Shown: positions 17,120-26,135 of the stretch, one piece after another
How the letters are laid out: every line of letters begins with the position of its first letter
Position numbering within the stretch: the first letter of the stretch is position 1
Assembly: GCF_900060185.1 (NCBI RefSeq)
Contig: NZ_FIZY01000016.1
Coordinates: forward strand, 1 to 64,000
DNA: 64,000 nucleotides
Direction: 5' to 3'
DNA from: Grimontia marina
GTDB lineage: Bacteria; Pseudomonadota; Gammaproteobacteria; Enterobacterales; Vibrionaceae
Notes under the pieces: generated by a model
What the model was told of the DNA's origin: nothing
Databases searched by the model: none
What the model saw: only the letters and a program-made list of their open reading frames with translations
Program-made: the position numbers and the translations under genes

Positions 17120-17211
17120 AGCAACCTCCTATTACTTCAGACTTTTTAAGTATGAATGAGTTATGGGAAATTGCCGTGCCAGACAGCGCATTTTTATGTT
17201 GGACAGTTAAA

Positions 17212-18402
17212 TCAACCGGGGTGGCCGTCCGTTCTTGCTTTAGTCAGCATTGGGCCGAAAATAACAGCAAACGCCACAAAAGATAGCGACCATCCCACCG
17301 CTGCAATCACTATCCATGTACTCAAATACTCAGGCCAAATCGCAGGCCCAATTACTCGGATAAGGGTAGCGAATGCGAGGGAAAGAAAGGCAAAAGCAAA
17401 CGGCGGGCCTTGATAAATTGCACGCCCGGTGTGCCCCATTGTCACCCTAGCAATCATCGCGAGAATAACGCCTGCTAAAGTACCCATAGCCAGTAGGTGG
17501 ATCAAAGTATGAGATACCCAAGGGCTGCTGATTGCCATTGCTTTGGCAAACAGTCCCAACGGCAAAGCAAGATAAAACAGGTGCAATGACCAAACCAGAG
17601 GCTCACTCTTTGACTTAACACCACCCCAGCGGTAAAGGCGAATCAGTTGTGCACTACCCGCCACCAGCAGCAAAGTCAGAGTGACTGTCGAGCCCACAAA
17701 AGGAAAGAAACTCAGAATCGCCAGTAAGATCAGCGGGAGATTCGCAGCGACATCAAGCCACAGTAAGGCTTTTGGTGCTTCAAACTGAAAACGTTTTGCG
17801 GTGAAAAATGGAATCACTCTGCCGCCCATGATGGATATAAGCAGCATGAACCACCAAATCATCGCCTGCCAAAGTACATTAGAGGAAAATGGCGGCATTC
17901 CCTTCACCGTGGCATAGCTGGCGAAATTGGCGATAAGTGCAACGGTGAGCATTGGAATAAAAAACAAATTCCGCCAACGTTTCGTTTTCACCACCCGCAT
18001 CCCCACTTCCCAGCCAACAGTCAGCAAAAATGCACCATCAATCAGAGCAATCACCGCCAGTGGTGTGTCAGTCCAGAATAGAGCCCGCGGTAATAACCAA
18101 AGCATCACAATGATTGCAAGTTTCCAACCGGATGTTCCCTTCACACCTGTCCATGTCTGAACAGCAGTCAAAAGGAAACCTGCCACCACCGCTATTGCAA
18201 AACCAAACAACATTTCGTGAGCATGCCACCAGAGTGGTGGGACACTGAGTGACGTCGACGCGCCAGTGGAGAAAATCCAGATCCAGACGGTCACGGTAAA
18301 TACGGCATAGACAGAGGCCAGCAGGAAAAATGGCCTAAAGCCTAATCGTAGAACCGGTGGAATACGTTCTTCCTTTGCCTTATCGACAATGTTGATCATC
18401 AT
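17212..18402 (-). CDS. nnrS: NnrS-family heme-copper membrane protein
   Basis: A 396-residue protein with about twelve membrane segments. Typical NnrS marks include LRLGFRPFFLLA near the N-terminus, WWHAHEMLFGFAIAVVAGFLLTAV, GGRVIPFFTA, and the C-terminal HLLAMGTLAGVILAMIARVTMGHTGR, with conserved His residues that bind heme. NnrS relieves nitrosative stress and protects the cell iron pool under nitric oxide. An NsrR-type operator lies 22 bases before the start, so nitric oxide should induce it. Two adjacent ATG codons begin the gene. Confidence 0.92.
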   Translation of the reverse strand: MMINIVDKAKEERIPPVLRLGFRPFFLLASVYAVFTVTVWIWIFSTGASTSLSVPPLWWHAHEMLFGFAIAVVAGFLLTAVQTWTGVKGTSGWKLAIIVMLWLLPRALFWTDTPLAVIALIDGAFLLTVGWEVGMRVVKTKRWRNLFFIPMLTVALIANFASYATVKGMPPFSSNVLWQAMIWWFMLLISIMGGRVIPFFTAKRFQFEAPKALLWLDVAANLPLILLAILSFFPFVGSTVTLTLLLVAGSAQLIRLYRWGGVKSKSEPLVWSLHLFYLALPLGLFAKAMAISSPWVSHTLIHLLAMGTLAGVILAMIARVTMGHTGRAIYQGPPFAFAFLSLAFATLIRVIGPAIWPEYLSTWIVIAAVGWSLSFVAFAVIFGPMLTKARTDGHPG

Positions 18403-18424
18403 GGAAACGTCTCTTCAAAACTTA

Positions 18425-18447
18425 AAGATGCATTTATTATACACTTT
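18425..18447 (-). promoter_or_regulatory. NsrR operator
   Basis: AAGATGCATTTATTATACAC with following TTT matches the NsrR palindrome (AAGATGCATTT-x-AATGCATCTT); the left half is perfect and the right half partial. It is directly upstream of nnrS, which is NsrR-controlled in related bacteria. Confidence 0.8.
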
Positions 18448-18508
18448 AATTACTCATAAGAAAGTCAGCAAATTTTGTATCAACAAATCAGTATCTTGAG
18501 GAAAAGAT

Positions 18509-18530
18509 AAAGCCGGCGATTGCCGGCTTT
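18509..18530 (-). terminator. Terminator of peptide ABC operon
   Basis: AAAGCCGGC and GCCGGCTTT around a 4-nt loop, followed on the minus strand by ATCTTTTCC, 20 bases after the last permease gene. Confidence 0.85.
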
Positions 18531-18550
18531 GAGAAGGTTATTAGGTTAAA

Positions 18551-19492
18551 TCAGCTTCCCGATTTCGGGTCTAACGCATCTTGCAGTGCATCACCAAGGA
18601 AGTTAAACGCCATAACGGTGATCAAGATGGCAACACCCGGATAGATAGCCAGACCTGGCGACTGCCAAATCACTTCCTGCGCATTCTGCAGCATGTTACC
18701 CCATGATGGCATTGGCGGTTGAATCCCCAAGCCAAGGAATGACAACGCACTTTCCAACAGGATAACGCCACCCAGCGCCATGGTAGTCGCAATGATGACT
18801 GGAGACAGCACATTCGGCAGTACGTGACGGCGAATGATGCGCCAAGGTGAAGCGCCGTAGCCAATCGCGGCTTTTACGTAGTCACGCTCACGCACAGACA
18901 AGGTACCTGAACGCACCAGACGTGCAGTGGTTGGCCAACCAAACAGTGCAACAATCACAATGATGCGGATGAAGCTTGCATTCTCACCTTGCGCCCAGCT
19001 ATCTGGCAGTCCCAATTTGCTCAGGTCTACCGCCGCCAAAACGATCATCAGTGGCAGTGTTGGCAGTGACAAAGTGAAATCTGCAATACGCATCAGTATT
19101 GAGTCCAATTTGCCGCCAAAATACCCTGCAAATACCCCAATCAAGGTGCCAAGAATCGCTGTTGCCAGCGCAGCCACTGCACCGACTGCCAGCGATACCT
19201 GACCGCCGTAAAGCAAGCGCAGGAATACGTCACGACCCAGTTCATCAGCACCTAACCAGTGCGTGCTGCTTGCAGGTTCAAAGCGGGCAAAGAAATCCAC
19301 TTCAAAAGGGTCATGCCCAAACCACGCCGCCAGTAACGGCGAACTGAAACACAAGATAGTCAGCAGTAGAATGAATACCGCGCTCACCAGTCCCGCTTTG
19401 TGCTGGCAGAATCGTTGCCATACCAGAACCCACGGTGAAGAAGCCTTACGTTTTGGTGCTGCAGGAGCAGCGTTAGTCACTTGTTGTGTCAT
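18551..19492 (-). CDS. Peptide ABC transporter permease (DppC/OppC type)
   Basis: A 313-residue permease with six membrane segments and an N-terminal cytoplasmic extension (SSPWVLVWQRFCQHKAGL). The periplasmic loop WLGADELGRDVFLRLLYGG is the DppC/OppC signature, and the EAA motif is visible as DYVKAAIGYGASPWRIIRRHVLPN. It forms the channel with the permease encoded 2 bases upstream at 19495. Last gene of a five-gene operon reading right to left: binding protein, two ATPases, two permeases. Confidence 0.92.
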   Translation of the reverse strand: MTQQVTNAAPAAPKRKASSPWVLVWQRFCQHKAGLVSAVFILLLTILCFSSPLLAAWFGHDPFEVDFFARFEPASSTHWLGADELGRDVFLRLLYGGQVSLAVGAVAALATAILGTLIGVFAGYFGGKLDSILMRIADFTLSLPTLPLMIVLAAVDLSKLGLPDSWAQGENASFIRIIVIVALFGWPTTARLVRSGTLSVRERDYVKAAIGYGASPWRIIRRHVLPNVLSPVIIATTMALGGVILLESALSFLGLGIQPPMPSWGNMLQNAQEVIWQSPGLAIYPGVAILITVMAFNFLGDALQDALDPKSGS

Positions 19493-19494
19493 GC

Positions 19495-20457
19495 TTATGC
19501 TCCTTTGGTCAGACTGATACGTGGGTCAAGCTTGGCGTAGGCAATATCTGCCAACAGGTTGCCAAGCAATGCTGTAAAGGTAATCACCATCAAACCGAGC
19601 AATGCCAGGTTATAGTCGTTACCCATGATGGCGTCGAAAATCAATTTACCCATGCCTGGCCATGCAAACACAGTTTCCGTGATCAGTGCACCTGAAAGCA
19701 GGAAGCCGATATCCAAAGCAATGATGGTCACCAGAGGGATCATGGCGTTACGCAAAGCGTGCTTCCAGATAACGCGGGTTTTCGATGCGCCTTTGGCAAT
19801 CGCTGTACGAATATAATCCTGACGCATCACTTCCAGCATGGTGCCGCGCACATAACGGGAATGGCTCGCAACATTCAGTACCGTCAGCGAAATCACTGGT
19901 AGAATCAGGTGTTTGGCTTGAATCCAAAAACCACCGCCTTCGGCTTCACCTGTGCCACCAGCAGGTAACCAACCCAACGTCACAGAGAACACCAGAATCA
20001 GCATCAGTGCTAACCAGAACGCTGGCGTAGAGAAACCCACAAAAGCACCAAAGCTAATCACATAGTCAGCCCAAGAACGGTGTTTCAGCGCGGCAATCAC
20101 ACCAACTGGAATCGCAATCAGCAATGACAGCAGAGTCGCGATACCTACCAGCTTAACGGTGTTCCAAACCGCAGGAATCAACACATCTTCAGCTGGTTTG
20201 TAGTAAAGGCGCGAGTAACCAAAGTCACCCTGTAACGCTGCAATCAACCAGTTGCCATAACGCTCCAGTAACGGTTTATCCAACCCTTGTAGCGCTTTAA
20301 GGCGAGCCACGTCTTCTGCGGTCATGTTTGGATCGGATGTCGCCATCAAATCGATCGGGTCACCTGGCATCAGGCCAATCAAAGCATAAGAAACGAACGA
20401 AACGAGGAGCAGAACAAACAGACTCTGCAGCACCCGGCTTATCAAAAATTGCGTCAT
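19495..20457 (-). CDS. Peptide ABC transporter permease (DppB/OppB type)
   Basis: A 320-residue permease beginning MTQFLISRVLQSLFVLLLVSFVSYAL, the hallmark of DppB/OppB permeases. GLDKPLLERYGNWL, the six membrane segments and the EAA loop (DYIRTAIAKGASKTRVIWKHALRNAMIPL) agree. Its ATG overlaps the stop of the upstream ATPase gene by 4 bases (ATGA), implying coupled translation. It pairs with the permease at 18551. Confidence 0.92.
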   Translation of the reverse strand: MTQFLISRVLQSLFVLLLVSFVSYALIGLMPGDPIDLMATSDPNMTAEDVARLKALQGLDKPLLERYGNWLIAALQGDFGYSRLYYKPAEDVLIPAVWNTVKLVGIATLLSLLIAIPVGVIAALKHRSWADYVISFGAFVGFSTPAFWLALMLILVFSVTLGWLPAGGTGEAEGGGFWIQAKHLILPVISLTVLNVASHSRYVRGTMLEVMRQDYIRTAIAKGASKTRVIWKHALRNAMIPLVTIIALDIGFLLSGALITETVFAWPGMGKLIFDAIMGNDYNLALLGLMVITFTALLGNLLADIAYAKLDPRISLTKGA

Positions 20458-21470
20458 ACCGTGGCCTCCTCAGATTCCATCTTTTTTACTTCGATCACTT
20501 CACCTGGATAGTGACAGGCAACCATGTGCTTGCTGTCGTCTTCATAGACAGAAGCAATCGGCGTTTCCTGCTTACACTTCTCTGTTGCTTTGGCGCAACG
20601 GGGATGGAACGCACATCCGCTGGGAGGATCGATAGGACTCGGCACGTCACCTTGAAGCGCCAGACCACGTTTACGTTTGCCCTTCCCTACCTCGGGGACT
20701 GCAGCAAGCAGTGCCTGGCTGTATGGATGAGCTGGTTTCGAGAAGAATGCGTCGCGCGGCGCTTGCTCAACCACCTGACCGAGGTACATAACCACAATGG
20801 TGTCGGCAAGATAATCAACCACCGCCATGTCATGGCTGATGAAGAAGAAAGAAAGGTTACGTTCGCGCTGAAGTTCAGCAAACAGGTTCAAAACCTGGCT
20901 TTGCACCGACACATCAAGCGCAGACAGAGGTTCATCGGCAATGATCAGTTTAGGATCGAGCACCAGAGCACGGGCGATACAGATACGTTGACGCTGACCA
21001 CCTGAAAATTCATGCGGGTAACGGTCAAGTGCATCTTCGCTCAGGCCAACGGCTTTCAATGCCTCAATCACTTTGGCTTTGCGCGATGCTTTATCGCCTA
21101 CGTTGTAGACTTCGAGTGGTTCGACTACCAGCTCAGAGATAGGCAATCTTGGGTTGAGTGCAGAATACGGGTCCTGAAAAACCAGTCCCAGTTTTCTACG
21201 AAGATCTTTTAACGTCTGCCCTTTAAGTCCAGCAGTTTGGATGCCATCGATTTCAACCTTACCTTCAACAGGTGATTCGAGCAGAGCGACCATTCTGCCA
21301 AGTGTTGACTTTCCGCATCCAGACTCACCAACAATAGCTAGCGTCTCTCCTTTATCCAGGGAAAGTGAAATTTTGTTAACCGCTCGCAATTCTTGCGCTG
21401 GCTTCCCAAACCACCCTTTCTGGCCGATGGGATAGCGCTGACAGACGTTGTCTAGTTTTAATAATGTCAT
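20454..21470 (-). CDS. Peptide ABC transporter ATPase (DppF/OppF type)
   Basis: A 338-residue ABC ATPase. Walker A GESGCGKSTLG, signature SGGQRQR, Walker B LIIADEPLSALDVS and switch His in FFFISHDMA are intact. The C-terminal CAFHPRCAKATEKC segment, with four cysteines, is the OppF/DppF extension that can bind an iron-sulfur cluster. The open frame runs further upstream to 21743, but that part overlaps the previous ATPase; the ATG at 21470 with AAGGACG gives the standard length and a 10-base gap. Confidence 0.93.
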   Translation of the reverse strand: MTLLKLDNVCQRYPIGQKGWFGKPAQELRAVNKISLSLDKGETLAIVGESGCGKSTLGRMVALLESPVEGKVEIDGIQTAGLKGQTLKDLRRKLGLVFQDPYSALNPRLPISELVVEPLEVYNVGDKASRKAKVIEALKAVGLSEDALDRYPHEFSGGQRQRICIARALVLDPKLIIADEPLSALDVSVQSQVLNLFAELQRERNLSFFFISHDMAVVDYLADTIVVMYLGQVVEQAPRDAFFSKPAHPYSQALLAAVPEVGKGKRKRGLALQGDVPSPIDPPSGCAFHPRCAKATEKCKQETPIASVYEDDSKHMVACHYPGEVIEVKKMESEEATV

Positions 21471-21480
21471 GAGTCCGTCC

Positions 21481-22428
21481 TTAGATATGGTGGCAGGCCA
21501 CGGTGTGTAACGCGTTAAGCTCCACCTCTTCAGGCATGGTTGCCACACAGGTTGGCGTTGCTTTTCCACAACGATCCGCAAAAGGACAACCCTTTCCACG
21601 TTGTTCAAGTGGTGGCACGGCACCGGGAATAGCAGGTAATACATCACGTGCACCACCAATACGGGGCAGTGTCGCCAATAAACCTTGGGTATACGGGTGT
21701 TGTGGATTAGCAAAAAGTTCTTCTGCGGTCGCCTGTTCCACAATACGTCCGGCGTACATCACGATAACGCGCTCAGCAAGTTGTGAAACGACGCCAAGGT
21801 TATGACTGATAAATTGTACCGCTGTACCTGTGGTATCCCTCAGTTCCTCAAGTAGATCCAGAACCTGCGCTTGCACAGTTACATCAAGCGCGGTGGTTGG
21901 TTCATCGGCGATAATCAGTTCTGGTTCACATGCCAATGCCATAGCAATCATTACACGCTGTCGCATCCCGCCGGAGAGTTCATGAGGGTAGGCTTTAGCG
22001 CGTCTAACTGAGTCAGGAATATGCACTTTTTCCAGCATTTCAATAGCGCGTTCCTGCGCTTCAACTTTGTTACTACCGCGATGAAGTTCAAACATCTCAG
22101 CGATTTGATCACCAACCGTCACCACGGGGTTTAATGCAGTCATTGGCTCTTGGAAGATCATGGCAATGCCTTCACCACGCACTTTCTGCCAGTCTGAGTC
22201 TTTGTTTTCTAACAAGTTTTCGCCGTTGAATATCACTTCCCCACTGGCTTTCATCACCTTCGGTTGAAGGCCCATCAGGGTGAGCGCAGCAAGACTTTTA
22301 CCGCACCCTGATTCACCGACGACACCAAGTATCTCGCCTTTTTTAATGTGGAAGCTGATATCGTTTACTGCTGGGTAATCTTTAAAGGCTACCTGCAGGT
22401 GACGAACATCCAGTATCGCCTGGTCCAT
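21481..22428 (-). CDS. Peptide ABC transporter ATPase (DppD/OppD type)
   Basis: A 315-residue ATPase. Walker A GESGCGKSLAALT, signature LSGGMRQR, Walker B LIIADEPTTALDVT and switch QFISHNLG are present, along with the C-terminal Cys-rich GCPFADRCGKATPTC. It forms a heterodimer with the ATPase encoded downstream. It is 8 bases downstream of the binding-protein gene. Confidence 0.93.
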   Translation of the reverse strand: MDQAILDVRHLQVAFKDYPAVNDISFHIKKGEILGVVGESGCGKSLAALTLMGLQPKVMKASGEVIFNGENLLENKDSDWQKVRGEGIAMIFQEPMTALNPVVTVGDQIAEMFELHRGSNKVEAQERAIEMLEKVHIPDSVRRAKAYPHELSGGMRQRVMIAMALACEPELIIADEPTTALDVTVQAQVLDLLEELRDTTGTAVQFISHNLGVVSQLAERVIVMYAGRIVEQATAEELFANPQHPYTQGLLATLPRIGGARDVLPAIPGAVPPLEQRGKGCPFADRCGKATPTCVATMPEEVELNALHTVACHHI

Positions 22429-22436
22429 AAAAGCTC

Positions 22437-24095
22437 CTACTTCTTGGCGCTATACCATTCTTCAACCCAGTTAGTGGACGGGAACATATGTCCAGTTGGG
22501 GTCACACCTTCCAGCCATTTTGGCATCACAAAACTGTCCGAGCGGAAGTAAAGTGGCAGTGCCGGAAGGTCTTCAGCATAGATATTCTGGATGTCACGGA
22601 AGATAGCTTCGCGCTTATCGTCATCCAACTCTGCTTCAACTTTATCCAGCAGCGCATCCATTTCGGGATTTTTGTAACCAATATAGTTCTGACCAGACCA
22701 GTTGTTCGCTTCAGTTGGAGTGCTGTTTGAGTGGAGCGTAGTGCGTGGTGGATTCTCTGGTGCAGAGTACCAAGCAAACATCGCCAAACCTTTGTGCTTG
22801 CGCTGAGTCAAGGTTTCGCCGAAGTAAACACGTGCAGGCTGGTTCACGATTGACACCTTCACGCCAATCTGCTTCCACTGAGACTGCAGCACCTGCTGAA
22901 CCAGCTCACGGGTTTTATTACCAGCAGTGGTCATAAGCTCTAAATGCAGTTCATTTCCTTCGCCATCAACCATCACACCATTTTTCAGTGTGTAGCCAGC
23001 TTGCTTTAGGAGCTCTTTTGCTTTCTTAGGGTCGTATTCATACTGCTTGACCTCTTCGCTATAGCCGAAGTCACGTGGACTAGTGTTTGTGTGAGCAATA
23101 GGTTGTTTGCTCATGAAGAGTTTATCTACCAGTTGCTGGCGGTTCGCGCCATACATTAGTGCTTGGCGGACCTCTTTCTTGGCAAGGTGCGGGTTATCTA
23201 TGTTGGTATCTAAGTGCTCATATAGCAGACCAGGTTCGAAGTGGAACTTGAACTTATCACCTTGCCGCTTTTGGAGTTGCAGCGCCTGATCCAGTGATAG
23301 ACCCAGTTCACCTGGAATGTAGTCAGCGGAGCCAGACAGCAGGTGCGCTTCCAGTGCCGCCGTATTTTCTACAGTCTTAAAAATAATCTCGTCAAACGCT
23401 GGAGATTTACCTTTCCAATATGGATTGCGTTCTGCGGTAATAAAGCTGCCGGCACTGACTTTGCTCAGTACATATGGACCGTAGAACAAGCCCGGGTTGG
23501 TTGGCTCTGTGGAATATTTAGTTGTCTTGCTGTAGCTAGAAGGATCGGCACGATAGATTTCACCTTCGATATGCTCAGGCATTGGATCGGGGAAATAGTC
23601 TGTACGATATTTGAATGAAATCTTGTTAAGGTAAACTTCGAAGGTCTTATCATCCACCGCGACAAACCTTTCCATCGTTTGCGCTTCTTGTAACCCAGGA
23701 TTACCAACACGCTCGTCACGTTCGATTTCCCAACCCAACTGCAGGTCTTTAGAAGTAACAGGTGTGCCATCGCCCCAATAGAGATCATCTTTGATAGAAA
23801 CGGTTAGTTTGATGCCTTCAGAACCATCTTCACGCGAGTATCGCTCAGCTAGTCCATTCTCAAACGTTGGGATTTCAACACAGACGTTACAGTGCGGCTC
23901 CCATTCTTTGCCATAAATGACACTATGCCGCCAAGCTGTAGACAGAATATAAGACGCAGCAGAGTTTGATACTAAAACTGGATGCAAACCTTCAGGGTAC
24001 TGAGACATACCAATTTTCAGTGTTTCGGCGTTTGCTGGTACTGCAGATAAAACCATTGGCGCTGCCATCGCCATGGCGAGGATTGTTTTTTTCAT
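22437..24095 (-). CDS. Peptide-binding periplasmic protein, SBP family 5
   Basis: A 552-residue substrate-binding protein with signal peptide (KKTILAMAMAAPMVLSAVPANA). The mature chain is the DppA/OppA family: SQYPEGLHPVL near the start, LYWGDGTPVTSKDLQLGWE, the YKNPEMDALLDKVEAELDDDKR motif and LPLYFRSD. It brings di- or oligopeptides to the permease encoded downstream. The ATG at 24095 was chosen because a GAAGGAAC ribosome-binding site precedes it and the signal peptide then begins correctly; the longer frame to 24140 has no such support. First gene of the operon. It has two cysteines, CNVC, in the first lobe. Confidence 0.93.
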   Translation of the reverse strand: MKKTILAMAMAAPMVLSAVPANAETLKIGMSQYPEGLHPVLVSNSAASYILSTAWRHSVIYGKEWEPHCNVCVEIPTFENGLAERYSREDGSEGIKLTVSIKDDLYWGDGTPVTSKDLQLGWEIERDERVGNPGLQEAQTMERFVAVDDKTFEVYLNKISFKYRTDYFPDPMPEHIEGEIYRADPSSYSKTTKYSTEPTNPGLFYGPYVLSKVSAGSFITAERNPYWKGKSPAFDEIIFKTVENTAALEAHLLSGSADYIPGELGLSLDQALQLQKRQGDKFKFHFEPGLLYEHLDTNIDNPHLAKKEVRQALMYGANRQQLVDKLFMSKQPIAHTNTSPRDFGYSEEVKQYEYDPKKAKELLKQAGYTLKNGVMVDGEGNELHLELMTTAGNKTRELVQQVLQSQWKQIGVKVSIVNQPARVYFGETLTQRKHKGLAMFAWYSAPENPPRTTLHSNSTPTEANNWSGQNYIGYKNPEMDALLDKVEAELDDDKREAIFRDIQNIYAEDLPALPLYFRSDSFVMPKWLEGVTPTGHMFPSTNWVEEWYSAKK

Positions 24096-24740
24096 ATTAT
24101 CGGTTCCTTCATGAACAAGAGGGGAAAATCCGTTACCCAAAACTTGTGCGCAAAGCAGTTGTTCTTAACAGACACAAAACTAAGTACAGAGAAAAGTTGC
24201 GCATATACCCCATAATGTTAAACATATGTTTCATATGATGTCGACAGCATAATGCCTACAATCAATACAAAAGAAACTGGTCACCGCTATAAATATGAAT
24301 ATTGGTCACAATTTACTAAATTTAATATTTTAAAATTATTCAAATCAGACAGTTAGTACAGAGTAGCTAACAGTCAATCTGAATAGGTTTGCGAAAATTG
24401 TGATTTAAAATCCAGTCTTAATAGTAAGCCGAAGTACAAAATCACTTCAAAGCACACTATAAGCATTTAAAACTACTCTTTTATTAGAGAGTCCCATGAC
24501 ATAAGTGGTTTTACGAAAAATTTAGGGGAGGAATAGTTACGCTAAATAAATTTATTCAGCAGGAGCTTCGATTTCTTATCAAGTTCTTCCAGAAACCTTT
24601 TCGGCCAAAGATCTGACTATGGTATGTAACGACAACCACCAGTCGTATTGACTGCAATGGTAATGCTCTCGATCAATCAACCAAATTTGATGAAAGTGAC
24701 AAACAAAGTCATTAAGTATGACTTTCTTTATCTCGTTAGC
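24096..24740. other. AT-rich intergenic region, no gene seen
   Basis: Holds the promoter of the peptide ABC operon and otherwise about 500 bases of AT-rich DNA without a credible frame in either strand. No decayed gene was recognised. Confidence 0.5.
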
Positions 24741-24924
24741 ATACACCCAAACAACCTGAAAGTACTCGCATTCAGAGGTCATCAATGCGTTCAATTCGAG
24801 GCAAATTTTGCGAGGAATAGTCGTTACTATTTCCGTGGAATTTAACGATGAAGTGGGCGCATTGAAGGCCTCCCTTCGGGCGAGTTGACTGACGTCGTGC
24901 ATCTTCAGGTTATTTGGGTATATA
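24741..24924. repeat. Palindrome-ended repeat element, long form
   Basis: The left end ACACCCAAACAACCTGAA and right end TTCAGGTTATTTGGGTAT are inverted copies; about 184 bases in total. The ends match the short palindromes at 25827 and 40959. The right end runs into the 3' end of the TauD-like gene and supplies its stop codon. Confidence 0.75.
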
Positions 24925-25752
24925 GGCTTGCGGCTCTGAACCTTTGACCACCACCCGGTGTAACTTCCTTGGTTTATCACCATAATCTGTCACTGCGAAA
25001 TGCTGAGTGCAGCGATTGTCCCAAATGGCCACACTTCCTGTTTCCCATCGAAAACGCACCTGAAACGCTTCATTGTGGCTGTAGGTAAAAAGGTTAGCTA
25101 ATGTCACTCCTTCCTCTTCCAATCCTTTATCATCGACCTGCTGGGTAAACTGCTCATTTAAATAGAGGCTGGGATTTCCGGTTTCCGGATGTTTAACAAC
25201 AATGGGGTGATGAACCGCTTGTATGTCTCTGGAAATGTTGTCGACACGACTCTCTCCTTTATTGTTCAGCTCATCAAATCGGCTGCCGGCGAACCCATGA
25301 ACAGCATGAGTCGTAGTTTTTCCGTCCAATTGTCGCTTAAGTTTCTCAGGCAACGACGCATAGACTTCTTCCATGGAAACCCAAATCGTGTCCCCTCCTT
25401 CATCGGGTAGATGCTGTGCACAAAGTACCGAACATTTTGGGGGAGCAGGCTGCCATGTCATATCAGTGTGCCAATAGCTCGTCCCTGGAGGGTTGCCCGG
25501 CGTGGTTTCAATTTCGCTGACTTGTGGGTGCGTGGAAACGTGAGGAAAGAAAGGATGCGGTGCTTCCAGTTCACCAAATCTTGCAGCGAGCTTAAGTTGC
25601 GATTCAGGAGAAAGAAATTGGTCCCGGAAGAAAATTACTTTGTATTTTAAAAACGCTTGGTAGATCTGAGCAAACTCGCTGTCATCAAAACTGACAAGAT
25701 CAATACCTGAAATCATAGCGCCTATTGTCTTATTACAAGGTTTTATTATCAC
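24910..25752 (-). CDS. TauD/TfdA-family 2-oxoglutarate dioxygenase
   Basis: A 280-residue enzyme of the taurine dioxygenase family. The iron ligands are WHTDM (His and Asp about residue 93-95) and CTQHFA (His about 256), with RKLHRVVV carrying the 2-oxoglutarate arginine. The start is GTG with GAGAGGA upstream. The last residues (AYIPK) and the TAA stop come from the end of the repeat at 24741-24924. There are no sulfonate transporter genes nearby, so the substrate is unknown; the family oxidises sulfonates, sulfates, phenoxy acids or betaines. It is a single gene. Confidence 0.85.
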   Translation of the reverse strand: MIIKPCNKTIGAMISGIDLVSFDDSEFAQIYQAFLKYKVIFFRDQFLSPESQLKLAARFGELEAPHPFFPHVSTHPQVSEIETTPGNPPGTSYWHTDMTWQPAPPKCSVLCAQHLPDEGGDTIWVSMEEVYASLPEKLKRQLDGKTTTHAVHGFAGSRFDELNNKGESRVDNISRDIQAVHHPIVVKHPETGNPSLYLNEQFTQQVDDKGLEEEGVTLANLFTYSHNEAFQVRFRWETGSVAIWDNRCTQHFAVTDYGDKPRKLHRVVVKGSEPQAYIPK

Positions 25753-25826
25753 GCAGTCCTCTCTAAACCATCATTGTTTCTACAACGCTATCCACCATGT
25801 AGCTCAAGGGTGAAAAGCAACTAAAT

Positions 25827-25875
25827 TATATGCCCAAACAACTTGAAGATGCTTGTATTCAGATTGTTGGGTATA
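25827..25875. repeat. Short palindromic repeat
   Basis: ATGCCCAAACAACTTGAAGA, eight further bases, then CAGATTGTTGGGTATA: a 49-base imperfect hairpin of the same family as the ends of 24741-24924 and as 40959-41003. Confidence 0.75.
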
Positions 25876-26135
25876 GCTAGCTGAGTGTCTCCACCTACTC
25901 CATATTTTCTTCAATAGCTAAGACTAAGACCCGATCATCATCATTTACATTCCCCCATAACATACTGCTCATTTTTTAGACCAGCTTGACAAAATGTCTT
26001 TCATTCAAGTCATTTGCTAACACGATAAAAATTCCTCGTTGACCAAACGGTTAAAAAGATTACACTCGCCAAAAAAATATAATCCAGATCACATTCCAGA
26101 AACGTCAAGGCAACGTAGTCAGGCATAAATTGAAG
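25876..26135. other. Divergent intergenic region
   Basis: AT-rich promoter DNA between the TauD gene and the GGDEF gene; no gene or further repeat seen. Confidence 0.5.

Noticed and set aside
20328-21005. 225-codon open frame on the plus strand
   Set aside because: Antisense to the DppF-type ATPase gene, which has all motifs.
24579-24983. 134-codon open frame on the minus strand
   Set aside because: It spans the repeat element and the TauD 3' end and has no domain or ribosome-binding site.
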